A DNA stretch of 64,000 bases from Azolla caroliniana. Its lineage: Eukaryota > Polypodiophyta. This document shows positions 23,097 through 35,000 of the stretch, piece by piece (within the stretch, counting starts at the first letter, position 1; each line of letters starts with the position of its first letter). Where the stretch lies: the NCBI GenBank assembly GCA_043228905.1, contig JBHGNT010000007.1, positions 21,576,001-21,640,000 on the forward strand, in the 5' to 3' direction. The notes under the pieces are model-generated. The model was not told the DNA's origin, ran no database searches, and worked only from the letters and a program-made list of their open reading frames with translations. Made by a program: the position numbers and the translations under genes.

Positions 23097-26000
23097 GTGC
23101 TCCTTACCGAATCAGAACGCGGAAGACAAAGGAACCGTATCCCCCAGAACCGGGAAAAGTCGGGGACACGGTCAAAGTCAAGGGGGAGGCCTACTTGCTT
23201 CTATTGCGGCAAGCCAGGACACTTCCAGAAGAACTGTCGGCACTTCCGAAAAGACAAGGAAATCGACGGTATCGATTCGAAGCGGACACCGGACCCGAAT
23301 GGTAAAGACCAGAGGAGGCCAGACGGGAAGGGAACGATGGCAATCGCGGCAAGTGAAGAAGAGTTGATGCTCATCACCGAGGAGAGTGAGCTAAACCTTA
23401 ACGGCGACGAGATGACCTGGGTGGTCGACTCCGGAGCATTGTTCCACCTTACCCCAGACCGGAAATGCTTCTCATCCTACTCAGCCAATGATCACGACTG
23501 TGTCCGGATGGGGAATGAAGGTACATGCCGAATTGTCGGCATAGGAGACGTGTGGTTGACAACACCAACCGGATGCAAGCTGCTGCTGAAGGATGTCCGA
23601 CACGTTCCGGAGGTTCGTCTGAACCTGATATCAGCTGGTCGGCTAGATGATGAAGGCTACATGGGTAGCATCCGGAACAGTGTTATGAAGTTCATCAAAG
23701 GAAACCTGATTGTGGCTCGGGCCCGGAAGGTAAACACGTTATACCTGATGAATGCCCGATTATGCCCGGAAGAAGTGAACATGGTTTCCGACACTGCCGG
23801 TGAGCTGTGGCACAAGAGGTTGTGTCACATGAGCGAGAAGGGGATGAAGAGGCTTGCAAATGACAACCTCATTCTAGTGAAGAACGTGCACTTGGAGAAG
23901 TGCACTGATTGTCTGGCCGGTAAACAAAACCGGATCTCTTTTCGATCGAGGCCACCGATGAGACGTAATGCACCACTGGAGTTGGTGCATACTAATGTAT
24001 GTCAAGTGGACACGAAGTCACATGCCGGATCGCAGTACTTCGTGACGTTCATAGATGATCACAACCGGAAGCTGTGGGCCACACCGTTGAAGACGAAGGA
24101 TCAGGTGCTATCCGTCTTCAAAGAGCTCCATGCGAGAGTGGAAAGAGAAACTGGCCGGAAACTGAAGGCAGTTCGAGCAGATAATGGAGGTGAATACCGG
24201 GGGCAGTTTGAGGAGTACTGTCGCTCGAAGGGAATCCGGCTCGAATTTACCGTGCCGAAGACGTTGGAACTAAACGGGTTGGCTGAGAGGATGAACCGGA
24301 CCATAATGGAGAGGCTCCGGAGTATGCTGGCGCATGCAAAATTACCCAAGACGTTTTGGGTTGAGGCGCTGTCGACAACGACGTATGTGATAAACAGATC
24401 ACCCTCAGTGCCCTTGGATGGAGACACACCGCAGAAGATGTGGACCGGCATCTGAAGGTGTTCGGGTGTCTCGTGTACGTGCATGTTGCTAAGGACCGGA
24501 GAGGAAAATTGGATCCTAAGACCCGGCCATGCATATTCCTCGGATACGACGATGATGAGTTCGGCTACCGAGTGTGGGATCTGGTTGACAAGAAGGCTTT
24601 CCGGAGTCGAGATATTATCTTCATGGAGGACAAGACGCTCGCCGACTGGGAGTCGGAGAAGAAGATAATGAACTCCGAGTCGACCAGTAAGGATCGATTC
24701 TACGATGAGCAGACCTAACCGGAAAAAGACCAAGATCCCGAATCGGATTCGGATGAAGAACAAATAGTGGAGGCGGTTGCCGAAGGTCAAAGACGGAGAT
24801 ATCCTCTCAGAGAGAGAAGGGCCCCCCGGAGATTTCCGGATACAGAGCATGTGCTGCTGACCGATGAGGGAGAGCCAGAAAGCTTCGAGGAAGCTAAAAG
24901 TGACGCCCATAGCCGAAAATGGTTAAGTGCCATGCAGGATAAGATGGATTCCCTGCATGAGAACCATACGTATGAATTGGTGGAGTTGTCGGAAGGAAAG
25001 CGGTTACTCCGAAATAAGTGGGTGTACAAGTTGAAAACGGGAGATGCCGGCAACCCCCCGAGATACAAAGCCAGAATCGTGGTGAAGGGGTTCCAGCAGA
25101 AGAAGGGCATGGACTTCGACGAGATAGTTGCCCCGGTAGTAAAGATGACCTCCATCCGGACGGTGCTAAGCATAGCGGCAAGCATGGACTTCAAGGTAGA
25201 GCAGCTAGACATGAAGACGACATTCCTTCACGGTGACCTCGAAGAGGAGATCTACATGCAGCAACCAGAAGGATTCGTGGAGAAAGGGAAGGAGCACCTG
25301 GTTTGCCGGTTGAAGAAGAGCCTGTATGGACTGAAGCAGGCTCCCCGACAATGGTACCGGAAGTTCGATTCCTTCATGACCGATCAAGGGTACCACAAGA
25401 TGCAGGCCGACCACTGCGTGTTTGTGAAGAAGTTCGAAGGAGGCGACTTCCTGATACTCCTTATGTAACGCGGACGACATGTGGATCGTCAGATGGGACC
25501 AAGCCAAAATACAGATGCTGAAGAAAGCTCTCAACCGATGCTGAAGAAAGCTCTCAACCGAACTTTCGCAATGAAAGACTTGGGTCCGGCAAGACAGATG
25601 TTGGGGATGCATATCATCCGGAACCAGCCAACGAAGCAACTGTGGCTGTCACAAGAGAAATACGTGACAAAGGTGCTTCAGCGGTTCAACATGTTAGAAG
25701 CGAAACCGGTTAGATCAACACTCCTGGAAAACTGCAGATTATCCGGTTAGAAGTCTGATATGATGAAGGTTCCATATGCCTCTACTGTCGGGAGCTTAAT
25801 GTACGCAATGGTGTGTCCCGACCGGATATAGGATACGCAGTCGGAGTGGTGAGCCGGTTTATGAGCAATCCCGGCAAGGAGCACTGGAATGCGGTCAAAT
25901 GGATACTCCGGTACTTGAAGGGCACTTCGAACATGTGTCTCTGATTCGGCTCCGGTAAACGTCAATAGGACGGTTTTACCAATTCGGACATGTCGGCTAA

Positions 26001-26442
26001 TGTGGATACCAGCCGGTCTACATCTGGGTATGTAATGACATATGCCGGGGGATCTATTTCGTGGCAGTCGAGGCTGCAGAAGACGATTGCGTTGTCAACC
26101 ACGGAAGCGGAGTACATGGCGGCTGTGGAAGTTGGCAAGAAAATACTATGGATAAAGGACTTCATCGGAGAGCTCGGTATCCGGCAAGATGAATACCGGC
26201 TCTATTGTAACAGTCAAAGTGCCATCCACCTTGCTAAGAACGCAACGTACCACTCCAGGACAAAGCACATCCAGCATAGGTATCACTGGATCCGGGAGCG
26301 AGTAGAAGATCGAGAGTTTGCGTTGATGAAGATCCACACGGCCGAGAACGGGTTAGATATGCTGACCAAAGTGCTGATACCTGACAAGCTGGATGCATGT
26401 CGGAAGCGGATCAGACTAGTAAGACATCCCATGCCGGAGTGA
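23097..26442 (+). pseudogene. Copia A3 gag end and pol, broken
   Basis: Knuckle CFYCGKPGHFQKNC at about 23199-23240. Protease VVDSGALFHLT at 23423. The GAG-pre-integrase and integrase are open to 24455. There a 19-bp deletion between two ACCGG copies (24447-24451), relative to copia B, shifts the frame. A TAA at 24716 follows. RT 24767-25468 ends in a frameshift just before the YVDD box (GCGGACGACATG in place of GTGGACGACATG-like sequence). A 23-bp segment starting ATGCTGAAGAAAGC is duplicated at 25515-25560. A TAG near 25748 and a small deletion precede RNase H (25770-26442), which ends HPMPE stop. Confidence 0.9.
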
Positions 26443-26452
26443 AGGGGGAGTT

Positions 26453-26818
26453 TGTTAGGAAACAGGTCGCTCCGGATGTGAAGTGAGAAGAACAATGCTG
26501 ACGAGCAAACTCGGCCGAGGCCGAAACCGGATGTAGAGTACCCGGCAACGGAAGACCCGGTGAGAACCGAATGTGGAGTACCCGACAATGTAAGACCCGG
26601 TGAGAACCGTATGTGGTGTACCCGACAACGGAAGACCTAGTGAGAACCGGATGATGAGTGCCCGACAAGCGTCGGATGATGCAGGCCCGGTGAGGAGTGC
26701 TCACCTGATGAAGGGACATATTCGTATCTGTGTCGTGCGTTTATTACCCGTTTTCTGTGTTTGATTCTAGCCTCGGTTGTAACAGAGCGTTGTTCATCGG
26801 GAGCGTGTGTTCCTATTA
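26453..26818 (+). repeat. 3' LTR of copia A3, internally deleted
   Basis: It starts TGTTAGGAAACAGG like the 5' LTR but jumps from CATATTCGTA to CTGTGTCG (about 26729), removing about 340 bp. That removes the TATA box and all leader stem-loops. An extra CTCGGCCGAGGCCGAAAC-like stretch lies near 26509. The end TCCTATTA has lost the terminal CA. Confidence 0.9.
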
Positions 26819-27430
26819 GTAGGTAAGATCGTGGCCGACCGCAGAGAATTGGACACGCAAGAGGCGAAAGAGCTATTTGACCGGCTAGGGATTAAACTCT
26901 CGCTCACCACAACATACAATCCGGAGGCTAACGGGATGGTGGAACGCTGACACGGGCCGATCTTCAAAGTGTTAGTACGGGCGTGTGGAGGCCAAGTCGG
27001 GAACTGGCCGCGGCTCTTCCCCTACGCGTTGTGGGCGGACCGAACTACGCACAGTTCGGTAACCGGGTTCATGCCGACAGAAGCTAATGTACGGGCAAAA
27101 GCCGATCGTGCCAACGGAGCAGACAATCTCCTCATGGGCCACGGTGGACTGGAAAGATGAGATGAGCCGGGAGGAGCTTTTAGCGGCATGGATTCGGCAG
27201 CTGGAGCGAAGACCGGAGGACGTGGACCGAGCCGCGGAGAAGCTACGGGTGGCGAGGGTAAAGAACAAAGGACGGTTCGACCGAACTCACTGACTGAGAC
27301 CGGAGAAGATTGAGGAAGGTGACTAGGTTCTAGTGTATGACAGCAACCTCGAAAACCAGCACATGGGAATGCGGAAGTTTGCAAGAAGGTGGTTCGGGCC
27401 TTATGTAGTGACAAGCGCCAACGACAACGA
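26819..27430 (+). pseudogene. Gypsy integrase C-terminal part
   Basis: It resumes at KIVADRRELDTQEAKELFDRLG after copia A3. YNPEANGMVE carries the catalytic Glu. A TGA at 26948 follows, and a frame change near 27090 leads to YGQKPIVPTEQTI. GPY-type end sequence (RRWFGPYVV) lies near 27390. Copia A1 begins at about 27425-27436. The gypsy 3' end and LTR are gone. Confidence 0.82.
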
Positions 27431-27622
27431 GCCACTATCAGGCTCCCTTTGCTGAATTTCATGATTCCGTTCTCGATGCTACCCGTGTAGCCTTCATCAT
27501 CTAGCCGATCGGCTGATATCAAGTTCAGTCGAACCTCCGGAACGTGTCAGACATCCTTCAGCAGCAGCTTGCATCCGGTTGGTGTTGTCAACCACACGTC
27601 TCCTATGCCGACAATTCGGCAT
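27431..27622 (-). pseudogene. Copia A1 fragment: protease to GAG-pre-integrase junction
   Basis: Minus reading: the VWLTTPTGCKLLLKDVRHVP region, RLNLISADRLDDEGYTG, then FSKGSLI. It continues upstream across copia A2 into 43493, and its downstream end is cut by the gypsy remnant. Confidence 0.85.
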
Positions 27623-27627
27623 GTACC
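27623..27627. repeat. Target-site duplication GTACC of copia A2, left copy
   Basis: GTACC precedes TGACAGGAAC. The right copy at 43488-43492 reads ATACC (one change). The intact sister sequence (GAAGGTACATGCC on the coding strand) confirms the original site. Confidence 0.82.
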
Positions 27628-28267
27628 TGACAGGAACACACGCTCCCTAATCACAACGCTCGACCACAACCGAGGCTAGGATCAAACACAGAAAATGGAT
27701 CATGAACGCACGACACAGTGAAGAGAAGAGTACACAGGATGTTTACGCGGAAAACCCAAACTAGGGAAATAAACCACGGCAGCCCACAAGCTGCAAACTA
27801 TCACTATGTTACAATGTACAACAGTAAAGCACCGAGGCAACAACCTCGAGCTTTCTATCTTCGCCACAGGCGGCGGTTACAATAGAGGCAATGACCTCTT
27901 CCTCTCTCTCTCTCTCTCTCTGTACACAGTTACGCTCTCAAATCTTACACCAACAAGAAATGACCACTTCCCTTGTGACTAAGTTTGCCCTAAGTCATAT
28001 TTATACTAATATGACTTTTTGGCTATTTACAAATATAGCCTCAATGGACTCTCAGAAACATATTTACGAATATGTCCCTTCATCCGGTGAGCATTCTCCA
28101 TCGGGCCTGCATCATCCGGCGCTTGCCGGGCACACGTCATCCGGTTCTCACCGGGTCTTCCGTTGCCGGGTACACCACATCCGGTTCTCACCGGGTCTTC
28201 CGTTGTCGGGTACTCCACATTCGGTTCTCACCGGGTCTTCCGTTGCCGGGTACTACGCATCCGGTTC
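27628..28267 (-). repeat. Family A LTR, outer left copy (640 bp, truncated)
   Basis: TGACAGGAAC start on plus. It contains both leader stem-loops and the TATA palindrome. It stops inside the CCGG-rich units at CCGGTTC, where the next LTR begins. About 45-50 bp of its U3 start are missing. Confidence 0.85.
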
Positions 28268-28955
28268 TGATAGGAACACACGTTCCCGATGAACAACGCT
28301 CGTCCACAACCGAGGCTAGAATCAAACATAGTAAAGAGAAGAGTACACGGGATGTTAATGTGGAAAACCCAAACTAGGGAAAAACCACGGCAGCCCACAG
28401 ACTACAAACTATCACTATATCACAATGTACAGTAGTAAAGCATCGAGGCAACGACCTCGAGCTTGCTTTCTTCGCCACAGGTGGCGGTTACAACAGAGGC
28501 AACGACCTCTTCCTCTCTCTCGCTCTCTCTGTACATGGTTACGTGCTATAATCTTGCACCAACAAGAATGACAACACTCCAACTAAGTTTGCCCTAAGTC
28601 ATATTTATACTAATATGACTTTTCGGCTATTTACAAATATAGCCCCGATGGACTCTCAGAAACATATTTATGAATATATCCCTTCATCCGGTGAGCACTC
28701 ACCGGGCCTGCATCATCCGGAGCTTGCCAAGCACACGTCATCTGGTTCTCACCGGGTCTTCCGTTGCCGGGTACTCCTGATCCGGTTCTCACCGGGTCTT
28801 CCGTTGCCGGGTACTCCACATCCGGTTCTCACTGGGTCTTCACCATCCGGCTCTTGCCGGGTACTCGTCATCCGGCTCTCACCGGGTCTTCCGTTGCCGG
28901 GTACTCCACATCCAGTTCTTTTCACTTCCCATCCGGAGGGACCTATTTCCTAACA
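28268..28955 (-). repeat. Family A LTR, inner left copy (688 bp)
   Basis: Complete: TGATAGGAAC...TTTCCTAACA on plus, the same length as the A3 5' LTR. A polypurine tract (CTCCCCCTTC on plus, 28959-28968) follows, so it is the functional 3' LTR of the internal region. Confidence 0.9.
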
Positions 28956-31447
28956 AACTCCCCCTTCACTCCGGCATGGGATGTCTTACTAGTCCAATAC
29001 ACTTCCGACATGCATCCAGCTTGTCAGGTATCAGCACTTTGGTCAGCATATCTGACCCGTTCTCGGCCGTGTGGATCTTCATCAGCGCGAACTCTCGATC
29101 TTCTACTCGCTCCCGGATCCAATGATACCTACGTTGGATGTGCTTCGTCCTGGAATGGTACGTTGCGTTCCTAACAAGGTGGATGGCACTTTGACTGTCG
29201 CAATAGAGTCGGTATTCATCTTGCCGGATACCGAGCTCTCCGATGAAGTCCTTCATCCATAGTATTTCCACAGCCGCCATGTACTCCGCTTCCGTGGTTG
29301 ACAACGCAACCGTCTTCTGTAGCCTCGACTGCCACGAAACAGATCCCCCTGCATATTTTATTACATACCCGGATGTAGACCGACTGATATCCACATCAAC
29401 CGACATGTCCGAATCGGTAAAACCGTCAAGTTGAGGTTTACCGGAGCCGAATCGGAGACACATATTCGAAGTGCCCTTCAGGTACCAGAGTATCCATTTG
29501 ACCGCGTTCCAGTGCTCCTTGCCGGGATTGCTCATAAACCGGCTCACCACTCCGACTACGTATCCAATATCCGGTCAAGTACACACCATTGCGTACATCA
29601 AGCTCCCGACGGTAGAGGCATATGGAACCTTCATCATATCAGTCTTCTCTGCTTTCATCTTCATGCTTTGCTTACCGGATAATCTGCAATTTGCCGGGAG
29701 TGTCGGTCCGACCGGTTTCGCTTCTAACATGTTGAACCATTGAAGCACCTTTGTCACATATTTCTCCTGTGACAACCACAACTGCTTCATTGGCCGGTTC
29801 TAGATGATATGCATCCCCAGCATCTGTCTTGTCGGACCCAAGTCTTTCATTGCGAAGGTTCGATTGAGAGCCTTCTTCAGCATCCGTATTTTGGCTTGGT
29901 CTCGTCTAACGATCAACATGTCGTCCACGTACAGAAGGAATATCAGGAAGTCGCCTCCTTCGAACTTCTTCACAAACACGCAGTGATTGGCCTGCGTCTT
30001 GTGGTACTCTTGATCGGTCATGAAAGAGTCGAACTTCTGGTACCATTGTCGGGGAGCCTGCTTCAATCCGTACAGGCTCTTCTTCAACCGGCAAACCAAT
30101 TGCTCCTTCTCTTTCTCCACGAATCCTTCCGGTTGTTGCATGTAGATCTCCTCTTCGAGGTCACCGTGAAGGAATGTCGTCTTCACGTCTAGCTGCTCTA
30201 CCTTGAAGTCCATGCTTGCCGCTATGCTCAGCACCGTCCGAATGGAGGTCATCTTTACTATCGAGGCAAATATCTCGTCGATGTCCACGCCCTTCTTCTG
30301 CTGGAACCCCTTCACCACGATCCTGGCTTTGTATCTCGGGGGGTTGCCGGCATCTCCCGGTTTCAACTTGTACACCCACTTATTTCGGAGTAACCGCTTT
30401 CCTTTCGGCAACTCCACCAATTCGTACGTATGGTTCTCATGCAGGGAATCCATCTCATCCTGCATGGCACTTAACCATTTTCGGCTATGGGCGTCACTTT
30501 TAGCTTCCTCGAAGCTTTCTGGCTCTCCCTCATCGGTCAGCAGCACATGCTCTGTATCCGGAAATCTCCGGGGGGCCCTTCTCTCTCTGAGAGGATATCT
30601 CCGTCTTTGGGCTTCGGTAATTGGCTCCTCCATTTGCTCTTCATGCGAATCCGATTCGGGGTCTTGGCTGGTTCCGGTTTCAGCTTCCCCTACTTCTTCT
30701 TCTGCCGGTTCGGTGTCCTCACCGTAACCGGCTGGTTCCTCGAATGCTAACCGGTCTCTTGCCGGTTGGGTCTGCTCATCGGAGAATCGATCCCGGTCGA
30801 CTCAGAGTTCATTATCTTCTTCCTCGACTCCCAGTCGGCAAGCGTCTTGTCCTCCATGAAGATAATATCTCGACTCCGGAATACCTTCTTGTCGACCAGG
30901 TCCCACACTCGGTAGTCGAACTCATCGTCGCCGTAACCGAGGAATATGCATGGCCGGGTCTTTGGATCTAACTTTCCTCTCTGGTCCTTAGCTACATGCA
31001 CGTACGCGAGACACCCGAACACCTTCAGATGCCGGTAGGACACTTCCTTACCGGTCCATACTCTCTGCGGCGTGTCTCCGTCCAAGGGTACTGAGGGTGA
31101 TCTGTTTATCACATATGTCGTCGTCGACAGTGCCTCAACCCAAAACGTCTTGGGTAATTTTGCATGCGCCAGCATACTCCAGACCCTCTCCATTATGGTT
31201 CGGTTCATCCTCTCGGCCAACCCGTTTAGTGCCGGCGGCTTCGGCACAGCAAATTCGAGCCGGATTCCCTTCGAGCGGCAGTACTCCACGAACTGCCCCC
31301 GATATTAACCTCTGTTATCTGCTCGAACCGCCTTTAGCTTCCAGCCGGTTTCTCTTTCCACTCTTGCGTGGAGCTCTTTGAAGACGAATAGCACCTGATC
31401 CTTCGTCTTCAATGGTGTGGCCCACAGCTTCCAGCTGCGGTCATCTA
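28956..31447 (-). pseudogene. Copia A2 pol: integrase, RT and RNase H
   Basis: RNase H at 29550-28966 (FTDSDMSVDVDIS; part of the metal-site loop shortened at EYMAAVE). RT at 30633-29575 with SLYGLKQAPRQWY and LLYVDDMLIVR intact, and a TAG near 29800. Integrase C-terminal half at 31289-30747 (EYCRSKGIRLEF, NGLAERMNRT). Stops near 31307 and 30800 and a frame change break it. Copia B interrupts at TGAAC (31448). Confidence 0.88.
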
Positions 31448-31452
31448 TGAAC
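31448..31452. repeat. Target-site duplication TGAAC, left copy (copia B)
   Basis: Perfect match to 36728-36732. Confidence 0.95.
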
Positions 31453-32017
31453 TGTTGGGATTACGGTCCCTCCGGATGGGATGGTCGGATGTCCGGGAAT
31501 CGGGAATGAAGACCCCGGCTACGGAGCCGGATGACGAATGTACCCGGAGAGAGATCTGGATGCGGGGACATATTTGTGAATATGTTTGCCAAGGGCCCTT
31601 GAGGCTATATTTGTAAATAGCCCGAAAGTCATATGTGTATAAATATGACTTAGGGCAAACAGTTTTATGTTGTTGCTCATTTTTCTGTTTTCCACTTAGA
31701 GGGAGCTAAGTGAGCAGCCGAGAGAGAGAAGAGAGAGACAGAGAGAGAGAGACGAAGAGGTTGTTGCCTCTGTGTATTACCGCCGCCTGTGGCGAAGACA
31801 GTGAGCTCAAGGTTGTTGCCTTGTAGCTTCACCATTGTACATCTCTGTTTATAGTGATAGTTGGAGTTTGAGGACTCCCGTGGTTTTTTCCCATTTAGGG
31901 TTTTCCACGTAAAACATCCCGTGTACTCTTCTCTCTATTGTCTTCGTGCATTTTGTATTTCCCGTTTTCTGAGAGTTGATCCTATTCCTCGGTTGTGGCC
32001 GAGCACTGTTTTCAACA
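31453..32017 (+). repeat. 5' LTR of copia B (565 bp)
   Basis: TGTTGGGATTACGG...TTTTCAACA. Palindromes at 31569-31584, 31603-31622 and 31628-31649 (TATAAATA at about 31638). Stem-loops at 31756-31771, 31808-31823 and 31879-31909. Confidence 0.95.
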
Positions 32018-32020
32018 AAG

Positions 32021-32032
32021 TGGTATCAGAGC
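32021..32032 (+). other. Primer-binding site (tRNA-Met) of copia B
   Basis: TGGTATCAGAGC, 3 nt inside the LTR. Confidence 0.96.
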
Positions 32033-32048
32033 GAGGTTAACACAGAAA

Positions 32049-35000
32049 ATGGAAGGCGGCGGTAGTGGGCCTCCGGGCATGATGGTGTTGAACTCACAGA
32101 ACTACGCCGACTGGAAGATAAAGATGGAAGACCTTCTCATCGTCCGAGACCTGTACGAACCGATCGACAATGCCGAGATACCCAAGGGGGTAATAGAGTC
32201 GGAGTGGAAGCTCCTGAACCGGAAAGCCGTAGCGACGATCCGGCAATATGTCGATGTAAGTGTCCTGCAACATGTGGCGAACGATACGAACGCCTATGAG
32301 ATGTGGCTGAAGCTGTCCTGACTGTATGAGAGGAAGAATGCTCTGACCCGGACCTCCCTGATGAGGAAGATAGTGAATCTTAAGTACCGGGACGGCGAGA
32401 GCATGGTCGAACACGTCAGCACGTTCATGGGATTTGTGAACCAGCTTGCGGCGATCAAGTTCCCGTTGGATGACGCAATGCAAGCCATCATGCTGATGTG
32501 TACCCTTCCGGAGAGCTGGGAGAACTTGGTAGTTACGCTCAGCACCTCCTGTAAGGAAGAGAACTTGTCTTTACTAACGGTAAAGACAAGTATTCTAAAT
32601 GAAGAAGCGCGTCGGAGAGATAAAGAACCGGCCTCCGACTCGAAGGCGTTGCTTACCGAATCGGAATGGGGAAGACAACGGAACTGGAGTCCGCAAAGAC
32701 GGGAGAAGTCGGGGACACGGTCGCAGTCGAGGGGAAGACCTACATGCTTCTACTGTGGGAAGCCGGGGCACTTCCAGAAGAACTGTCGGCATTTCCGGAA
32801 AGACAACGGAACCGACGGTACCGATTCGAAGAAGTCACCGGAGCGAAACGGTGCATACCGGGGAGCCACGGACCGGAGAGGTCCGGATCGGCGAGGGCAG
32901 GACCGGAAAGGAACGACGGCACTCGCGGCAAGTGAAGAAGAGATAATGCTCATTACTGAAGAGAGGGAGCTGAACCTTGCCGGTGAAGAGATGACCTGGG
33001 TGGTCGATTCCGGAGCGTCGTTCCACCTGACCCCGGAGAAGAAATACTTCTCATCCTACACAGCCGGTGAGCACGGCTGTGTCCGGATGGGAAATGAAGG
33101 TACATGCCGGATTGCCGGCATAGGAGACGTGTGGCTGATGACATCAACCGGATGCAAGATGCTGCTGAAGGATGTCCGACACGTTCCGGAGGTTCGATTG
33201 AACCTGATTTCGGTCGGGAGGCTAGACGATGAAGGCTACACGGGTAGCATCCGGAACGGCGTAATGAAGTTCAGCAAGGGGAGCCTGATAGTGGCTCGAG
33301 CCCGGAAAGTCAACACACTGTACCTTATGAATGCCTGGTTGTGTCCGGAGGAGTTGAACGTGGCAGCCGACGCTGCCGGTGAGCTGTGGCACAAGAGACT
33401 GTGCCACATGAGTGAGAAGGGGATGAAGAGGCTTGCAGAAGACAACCTTATTCCAGTGAAGCATGTGCACCTGGAGAAGTGCACCGATTGCCTGGCCGGT
33501 AAGCAGAACCGAACCTCCTTCCACTCAAGGCCACCGACGAGACGTAGCGCACCATTGGAGTTGGTGCACACTGACGTGTGTCAAGTAGAAACGAAGTCAC
33601 ATGGCGGAGCCCAGTACTTTGTGACATTCATTGATGACCACAGCCGGAAGCTGTGGACGGCACCGTTGAAGACAAAGGACCAAGTGTTGTGCATCTTCAA
33701 AGAACTCCACGCGAGAGTGGAAAGGGAATCCGGCAAGAAGCTGAAAGCGATACGAGCGGATAACGGAGGGGAATACTGGGGGCAGTTCCAGGAGTACTGT
33801 CGCTCGAAGGGAATCCGGCTCGAGTTTACTGTGCCGAAGACGCCGGAACTGAACGGGTTGGCCGAGAGGATGAACCGGACCATAATGGAGAGGGTCCGGA
33901 GTATGCTGGCGCATGCGAAATTACCCAAGGGGTTTTGGGCTGAGGCAATGTCGACGGCGACGTATGTGATAAATAGATCACCCTCAGTACCTTTGGACGG
34001 AGACACGCCGCAGAAAGTGTGGACCGGTAAGGAAGTGTCCTACCGGCATCTGAAGGTGTTCGGGTGTCTCGCATACGTGCATGTGGCAAAGGACCGGAGA
34101 GGAAAGTTAGATCCAAAGACCCGGCCATGCATATTCCTCGGTTACGGCGACGACGAGTTCGGCTACCGAGTATGGGACCCGGTCGACAAGAAGATATTCA
34201 GGAGTCGAGATATCATCTTCATGGAGGACAAGACACTCGCCGACTGGGAGTCGGAGAAGAAGATGAAGAGCTCCAAGTCGACCGGTGAGGATCAACTCTA
34301 CGAAGAGCAGTCCCGACCGGCAAGGGACCGGTTAGCACTCGAGGATCCGGCCGAAGACGGTGAAGAAACAGAACCGGCCGAGGAAGATGAAACTGATACC
34401 GGAACCGGCCCCGATCCCGAAATGGATTCGGATGAAGAGGAAACGGAGGAGCCGGTTACCGAAGCTCCGGAACGGAGATATCCTCTAAGAGAGAGAAGGG
34501 CCCCCCGGAGATTTCCGGAACCAGAGCACATGCTGCTAACCGACGAGGGGGAGCCGGAGAGTTTTGAAGAAGCAAAGCTTGACAACCATAGCCGCAGGTG
34601 GTTAAGTGCCATGCAGGAGGAGATGGATTCCCTGCATGAGAACCACACATATGAACTTGTGGAGTTGCCGAAAGGTAAGCGGGCACTTCAAAACAAGTGG
34701 GTCTTCAAGTTGAAACCGGGAGATGCCGGAAACCCCCCGAGATACAAAGCCAGGATCGTAGTGAAGGGGTTCCAGCAGAAGAAGGGCGTCGACTTCGACG
34801 AGATATTTGCCCCGGTAGTGAAGATGACCTCCATCCGGACGGTGCTGAGCATAGCGGCAAGCATGGACCTCGAGGTAGAACAGATGGACGTGAAGACGGC
34901 ATTCCTTCACGGTGACCTCGAAGAAGAGATCTACATGCAGCAACCGGAAGGATTCGAGAAGAAAGGGAAGGAGCACCTGGTATGCCGGTTGAAGAAGAGC

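Larger units (their letters stand above)
21785..26818 (+). mobile_element. Copia A3, plus strand, nested in gypsy integrase
   Basis: 5' LTR 21785-22472, tRNA-Met site, gag-pol, polypurine tract (GAAGGGGGAG, 26441-26450), shortened 3' LTR 26453-26818, and GTAGG duplication. Many stops and small rearrangements. Confidence 0.94.
17290..27430 (+). mobile_element. Gypsy element, plus strand, 3' end lost, interrupted by copia A3
   Basis: It starts with an LTR at 17290 (TGTCGTGG) inside copia A1 integrase. Order: LTR, primer site, gag with knuckle, aspartic protease, RNase H remnant, H2C2 and integrase. Copia A3 (21785-26818) splits the integrase at GTAGG. The right end stops near 27430 at copia A1 sequence, with shared GAGCCAC at the join and no 3' LTR. 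Domain order with integrase last is gypsy. Confidence 0.88.
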
